From NCBI GenBank assembly GCA_963740455.1, contig CAVUEF010000015.1, positions 124,001 through 188,000 on the forward strand: a stretch of 64,000 nucleotides of DNA, written 5' to 3'. Of this stretch, positions 59,887 to 64,000 are shown piece by piece (position 1 is the first letter of the stretch; each line of letters starts with the position of its first letter). A program made the position numbers and the translations under genes. The notes under the pieces were generated by a model. The model searched no databases, was not told the DNA's origin, and saw only the letters and a program-made list of their open reading frames with translations. Source of the DNA: Paucibacter sp963740455 (GTDB lineage: Bacteria > Pseudomonadota > Gammaproteobacteria > Burkholderiales > Burkholderiaceae_C).

Positions 59887-61788
59887 TCAAGCCGCCGGGG
59901 CGGCAGGCGCTTGTTCGCCCCAGACGCTGGCGATTGTTTCTTGGATCTTCTTCTCTTGAGCACCAATTTCGGTTTTGAGGCGTTCCATTTCCTTCTGGTA
60001 ACCCTCGATCTCTGCCACGATCTCCTTTTGCACCTCCAGCGGCGGCAGGGGAATTGGGTGGGTTTGGTAAACGTCGGTTCGATTGAGCCCGGGAATCCCG
60101 GCGCCCCCGCGCAGTTCGGGAAGATTCAAGGTCTTCAGCAGCCAATACAGAAAACTGAGGTCTGACTCCGCCGGGTTTGTCTGTTTAACGTAGTAAGTCG
60201 TGTCGATTGGGAAGCAGTTCTTCTCAATCAGTGTGACTTCTCCCGCCGAGCCCTTGCGCCCGACAACGATGGCAGGCCCTTCGATGAGATATGCATTGTG
60301 GTAACCGGTGATGCCGTTTGAACCAACAACCGGATAAGGGCCATCGACTCGCTTTTCCTTCGGCAGGCTAGCGCCGTATTCCAAGGTGCAGACTTCCTCG
60401 AACCGTCGGAGTGGAAATGCAGACCGGCGTGCATCACCCTCCCGATACCGTTCACCGCTGAGGTTGTATTCGCCATTCGCGGCGATCTTTTCTTTCGGCA
60501 CGATCTGGGCGGTGGACGTGATAGCGAGGACGGTCTCGGTGGACGCTTTGGCGCGCAGGGCGTGGAGGTACGCAGCGAGTTCGGCCTGCACCTGCGGGAG
60601 GTCGTTCTTCTCGATGGCGCGCCGCTGGGCGCCGAGGCCGAAGCCGTCGTTCTCCACTTTGAAGAAGGCGATGGTGTCGCTCGCCTTGGCGACGGATTTG
60701 TCGAGAATGAGGATGCTGGTCTTCACCCCGGAGTAGGGATTGAAACAGCCCGCAGGCAGCGACACCACGGCGACGAGTGAGTTGTCGACCAGCATCTTGC
60801 GCAGCTCTTTATAGGCGCCCTGGCCCTGGAAGATGATGCCCTCGGGCACGATGATGGCGGCCCGGCCCGTGGGCGTGAGGTGCTCGGCCATGTAGTCCAC
60901 AAAGAGCACTTCGCTACGCTTGGCCTGGATCGAGAAACGCTTGTGGGGCTTGATGCCGCCTTTTGGCGACATGAAGGGTGGGTTGGCGAGGATGACGTCG
61001 GCGAACTCGTTCCAGCGGTCCTCGGACGTGAGCGTGTCGTACTCAAAAATGTGCGGATCGGTGAAGCCGTGCAGGTAGAGGTTCACCAGCGAGAGCCGCA
61101 CCATGTCGGGCGAGATGTCGTAGCCCTTGAAGTTCTTGGCAAGGCGGCCTTTTTCGTCGGGCGTCAGCGTCGTGTTGCCCTTGGCGTCTTTGTTGGCGCG
61201 CAGGATGTGCTTGTAGGCCGAGATGAGGAAGCCGGCGGTGCCGCAGGCCGGGTCGAGGACGGTCTCATCCTTTTTCGGTGCGAGCACCTCGACCATGAAA
61301 TCGATGATGTGGCGCGGCGTGCGGAACTGGCCGGCATCGCCCTGCGAGCCCAGCACGGAGAGCAGGTACTCGAAGGCGTCGCCGAGGCGCTCGCTGTGGT
61401 CGTAGGAGAACTCGTCGATGATCTTGAGAAAACTTTTCAGCGTCTCGGGGTCGCGATAGGGCAGGTAGGCGTTCTTGAAGATGTCGCGAAAGAGCGGTGG
61501 GATGCCGGGGTTCTCGGGCATCTTGGCGATGCCTTCGCCATAAAGGCCAAGCATTTCGTGGCCGCCGAGCGAGGGCGCCATCAGCTTGGCCCAGCCGTAG
61601 CGGGCGTAGTCGCCGGTGAAGAACTTGCGCTTGCCGCCGAGTTCCTCGCTTTCTGCGTCCATGTCGTCCATGAACTTGTAGATGAGAGCGATGGTGATCT
61701 GTTCGACCTGGCTCTTGGGATCGGGTACTTTGCCGACGAGGATGTCGCGGGCGGTGTCGATGCGGCGTTTGGTGTCGGTGTCGAGCAC
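59887..61788 (-). CDS. Fused type I DNA methyltransferase-specificity subunit (HsdM-HsdS)
   Basis: A 633-residue protein. The N-terminal HsdM part (about 1-430) has the helical N-terminal domain, AdoMet motif I VLDPACGTAGFL (residues 177-188) and catalytic NPPF (269-272), so it makes N6-methyladenine. From about 450 a single HsdS-like target-recognition domain follows: FEEVCTLEYGASLPKEKR, VVGSNGITGYHNAYL, VVGRKGSAGEVTLI, ending in a long helix (EIVAEIEGYQKEMERLKTEI). A normal HsdS has two such domains. Half-specificity fusions are expected to dimerise and recognise symmetric bipartite sites. It lies 14 bases downstream of hsdR. Confidence 0.92.
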   Translation of the reverse strand: MLDTDTKRRIDTARDILVGKVPDPKSQVEQITIALIYKFMDDMDAESEELGGKRKFFTGDYARYGWAKLMAPSLGGHEMLGLYGEGIAKMPENPGIPPLFRDIFKNAYLPYRDPETLKSFLKIIDEFSYDHSERLGDAFEYLLSVLGSQGDAGQFRTPRHIIDFMVEVLAPKKDETVLDPACGTAGFLISAYKHILRANKDAKGNTTLTPDEKGRLAKNFKGYDISPDMVRLSLVNLYLHGFTDPHIFEYDTLTSEDRWNEFADVILANPPFMSPKGGIKPHKRFSIQAKRSEVLFVDYMAEHLTPTGRAAIIVPEGIIFQGQGAYKELRKMLVDNSLVAVVSLPAGCFNPYSGVKTSILILDKSVAKASDTIAFFKVENDGFGLGAQRRAIEKNDLPQVQAELAAYLHALRAKASTETVLAITSTAQIVPKEKIAANGEYNLSGERYREGDARRSAFPLRRFEEVCTLEYGASLPKEKRVDGPYPVVGSNGITGYHNAYLIEGPAIVVGRKGSAGEVTLIEKNCFPIDTTYYVKQTNPAESDLSFLYWLLKTLNLPELRGGAGIPGLNRTDVYQTHPIPLPPLEVQKEIVAEIEGYQKEMERLKTEIGAQEKKIQETIASVWGEQAPAAPAA

Positions 61789-61802
61789 TGATGAATTCCT
61801 AG

Positions 61803-64000
61803 CTATGCAGCAAATTGATTCAAGGAAACGTAGTCCTTGATGTAGTCGGGGACGAGCGTGCGGTACTGCTGTGGCACGGCTCTGAAATCATGGGTTGTGA
61901 AGAACGGGTTGGTCGCCAGATCGGTGAACTGCCGACTCTCGATGATGTCACGCACCCGGTTGCTGGTGACGTAAGCCTTGAAATAGGTCTTGATGGCCGG
62001 GATGGCCGAGGGTGGCTCGGGCACGCGGTCGGCGACGAACTTGGAGAATTCCTCTTCCAGCAACTCATCCTTGGACTTGAAGCGCGGGATGAGGCCGAAG
62101 ACCTTCTCCAGGATTTCGCGCAAGCCGAGGCGGCGGTCCACGGCGGCGGCTTTGCGCAGTTTGTCGAGGGTGTAGTACTCCTCGGGCTTGTCAAAGACTT
62201 CGCGGTTGACGTAGTCGATGACGCGGTCCCACTGCCCCGCCTCGACGGCGGAGGCAACGGTGTCATTGGCTCGGATCACGTCTTCGAACTTCTCGAAGAA
62301 CATGCGGTCGATCTTCATGCCATCGGGAGTGATCTGCTCGACACGCATCGTCGCCAGGATGTCGGCGCCGAGGTGCTCATAGGTGCCGCCCACCACCACC
62401 GGGCCTTCGTCGCCCCCTGCGCCGCTGTCCTTGCCCTTTCCCTTGGGTAGCGGGAGCTTCAGCACTTCGTCGTAGTTGAACTCTTCCTCGAAGTATTCGC
62501 AGTTGGCGAAGAAGTCAAAGAGTTTGAAGGCGGTTTTGATGGGTTGTTGCACGCCTTCTTTGAGTGCGTCGTCGAATAGCACTTCGCGGAAGTCGTGCTT
62601 GCGGGTGCCACGCCCCTTGATCTGGATGAAATCAGTGGGCGAGAAAATCGGGCGGAAGAGACCGATGTTGAGGATGTCGGTGCAGTCGTAGCCGGTGGTC
62701 ATCATGCCAACCGTGACGCAGACACGGGCCTTGCTGGTCTTGTAGGCTGGGATGAAGTTGCCCGAGCCGAGCAGGTTGTTGTTGGCGAAGTTGATGGTGA
62801 ACTGCTGGGCGTCGGGTATCTGGGATGTGACCTGAACGGCGAAGTCCGACTGGTACTTGGCCGGAAACATGCGATCGGCCATCTGATTGAGTATGTGCGC
62901 GAGCTTGGCGGCGTGGCTCTGGCTGACGGCAAAGATGATGGCCTTGCCGATCTCACCACTGACCGGGTCGCGCAGGGCGTTTTCCAGAAAGGTCTTGCAC
63001 AGAAGCTGGTTGGTGGCGTCCGAGAAGAAACGCCTCTCAAACTCGCGTTGCTTGAAGGCCTGCTGTTGATCTTCCCCAGTGTCATCGGTGAACGAGACGA
63101 CGAAACCTTCTTCGGACAGCAGCGTGGTGGTGACATCGGTGCGGGCATCGACCACGATCGGGTTGACCAGGAAGCCCTCCTTCACGCCGTCGAGCAAGGA
63201 GTAGCGAAAGGTCGGCTGGCTGTTCTCGCAGCCGAAGGTGCGGTAGGTGTCGAGCAACAAACGACGTTCGGCCTCGCGCGGGTCGCGAGTGCCGGGCTTC
63301 GAACTATCGAACCGACGCAGGTAGTCGCGCGGGGTGGCGGTGAGGCCAAGCTTGTAGCCGATGAAGTAATCGAACACGGCGCGGGCATTGCCACCAATGG
63401 AGCGGTGCGCTTCGTCGGAGATGACGAGGTCGAAGTCAGTCGGCGAGAAGAGCTTCTGGTACTTGTTGTTGAAGAGCAGGGATTGCACGGTGGTGACGAC
63501 AATCTCCGCGCGCCGCCAGTCGTCCCGACTCTCCTTGTAAATCACCGTGTGAAAGTCGGCGGACAACACGGCGGCGAAGGACTTCTTGGCTTGGTCTTCC
63601 AACTCAAGGCGATCCACCAGGAACAGGACGCGCCGCACGTTGCCGGAACGGAGGAAGAGCTTGATAACCGCAGCGGCAGTGAGGGTCTTGCCCGTGCCGG
63701 TGGCCATCTCAAACAGGAAACGGTCTTTGCCGTCACCGATGGCAGCCTGAAGACTGTGGATGGCCTTGAGCTGATAGGGCCGAAGGAAACGCAGCTTGTT
63801 GGCCTGGATGTAGCCGGGGCGCTCGCCCTCGTTTCGCCAACCAGCCTCTGATTGGTAGTTCGGGCGCTGGGTGCGAACGATGTAGTCCTCGCCCACTTGC
63901 TCTTCGATCAGGCGCTGTGGATTGGGCGTGACCTTCTGGTAGCCGGTGACCGAATCGGGTGTCGGAAACGAGGTGATGACGTAAGGGTTGCCGCGTTCGA
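61803..64000 (-). CDS. hsdR: Type I restriction endonuclease R subunit (partial, N-terminus outside window)
   Basis: At least 732 residues, open to the window edge; an internal GTG at 63896 is not the start because coding continues upstream (YVITSFPTPDSVTGYQKV). The SF2 helicase core has the Walker A ATGTGKT in FEMATGTGKTLTAAAV, DEAH in LVISDEAHRSIGG, TATP in LTATPRDYL and the motif VI region IQIKGRGTRKHDF. The C-terminal helical domain resembles EcoEI-type R subunits. The PD-(D/E)xK nuclease domain would lie upstream, outside the window. It translocates DNA and cuts it when bound to the M-S complex. Confidence 0.93.
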   Translation of the reverse strand, partial: ERGNPYVITSFPTPDSVTGYQKVTPNPQRLIEEQVGEDYIVRTQRPNYQSEAGWRNEGERPGYIQANKLRFLRPYQLKAIHSLQAAIGDGKDRFLFEMATGTGKTLTAAAVIKLFLRSGNVRRVLFLVDRLELEDQAKKSFAAVLSADFHTVIYKESRDDWRRAEIVVTTVQSLLFNNKYQKLFSPTDFDLVISDEAHRSIGGNARAVFDYFIGYKLGLTATPRDYLRRFDSSKPGTRDPREAERRLLLDTYRTFGCENSQPTFRYSLLDGVKEGFLVNPIVVDARTDVTTTLLSEEGFVVSFTDDTGEDQQQAFKQREFERRFFSDATNQLLCKTFLENALRDPVSGEIGKAIIFAVSQSHAAKLAHILNQMADRMFPAKYQSDFAVQVTSQIPDAQQFTINFANNNLLGSGNFIPAYKTSKARVCVTVGMMTTGYDCTDILNIGLFRPIFSPTDFIQIKGRGTRKHDFREVLFDDALKEGVQQPIKTAFKLFDFFANCEYFEEEFNYDEVLKLPLPKGKGKDSGAGGDEGPVVVGGTYEHLGADILATMRVEQITPDGMKIDRMFFEKFEDVIRANDTVASAVEAGQWDRVIDYVNREVFDKPEEYYTLDKLRKAAAVDRRLGLREILEKVFGLIPRFKSKDELLEEEFSKFVADRVPEPPSAIPAIKTYFKAYVTSNRVRDIIESRQFTDLATNPFFTTHDFRAVPQQYRTLVPDYIKDYVSLNQFAA

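Overview
The window is a high-GC bacterial chromosome segment from a betaproteobacterium, most likely of the order Burkholderiales. Three things suggest this: the gltA-sdhE-sdhBADC cluster next to a GntR regulator, mdh, a CitE-like lyase and acnB; the RNase R sequence; and the ribF-ileS-lspA neighbourhood. Genus cannot be told from sequence reading alone. Most of the window is ordinary core genome, with accessory DNA at the left end (about 2.4-3.4 kb), at one tandem repeat (41.7-41.95 kb), and over the right 9 kb (about 54.9 kb to the end).

Left part: RNase R (minus strand, cut by the window edge) and tRNA-Leu(CAG) lie head to head. Beyond the tRNA is an integration scar holding a small controller-type (C-protein-like) regulator with C-box operators, a divergent AlpA-like gene, and a transposase tail fused in frame to a histidine kinase. 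That kinase belongs to an operon for an SHP-type oxygen-binding cytochrome, a dihaem cytochrome c, a membrane cytochrome b and a response regulator. A cation efflux transporter follows. Then comes the TCA block (8.4-20.9 kb): citrate synthase, SdhE, succinate dehydrogenase BADC, a GntR regulator with a palindromic operator, malate dehydrogenase, a CitE-like lyase and aconitase B. A VapBC-type toxin-antitoxin pair interrupts this block.

Middle part (20.9-54.9 kb): exonuclease I; a GAF-GGDEF-EAL protein paired with a type IV pilin-like protein; ribF, ileS (with a one-base frameshift), rhodanese and lspA; a PAS histidine kinase without a receiver; two EamA exporters; a B12-type radical SAM protein (frameshifted); an HPP-CBS membrane protein; a 5 x 54 bp tandem array of hairpins; a very large NdvB/ChvB-type cyclic beta-glucan synthase of about 2,900 residues; and gamma-glutamyltransferase.

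Right part (54.9-64 kb): a stack of toxin-antitoxin and defence genes around dsbB-dsbG. A ParDE-like pair sits between two copies of the 3' end of a thioesterase gene. An HTH/PIN pair sits between two copies of the 3' end of the dsbG-like gene. In both cases the copies differ almost only at synonymous positions. Next are BrnA with a truncated BrnT, an attC-like sequence, and a type I restriction-modification operon made of HsdR, a fused HsdM-S with a single target-recognition domain, and a small protein carrying an RNESAH (Rx4H) HEPN-like motif. The gene-tail-flanked toxin-antitoxin cassettes and the HEPN-linked compact R-M operon are the most novel-looking features.

Three genes (ileS, radical SAM, dsbG-like) carry single-base frameshifts. 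Since ileS is essential, at least some of these are probably sequence errors.
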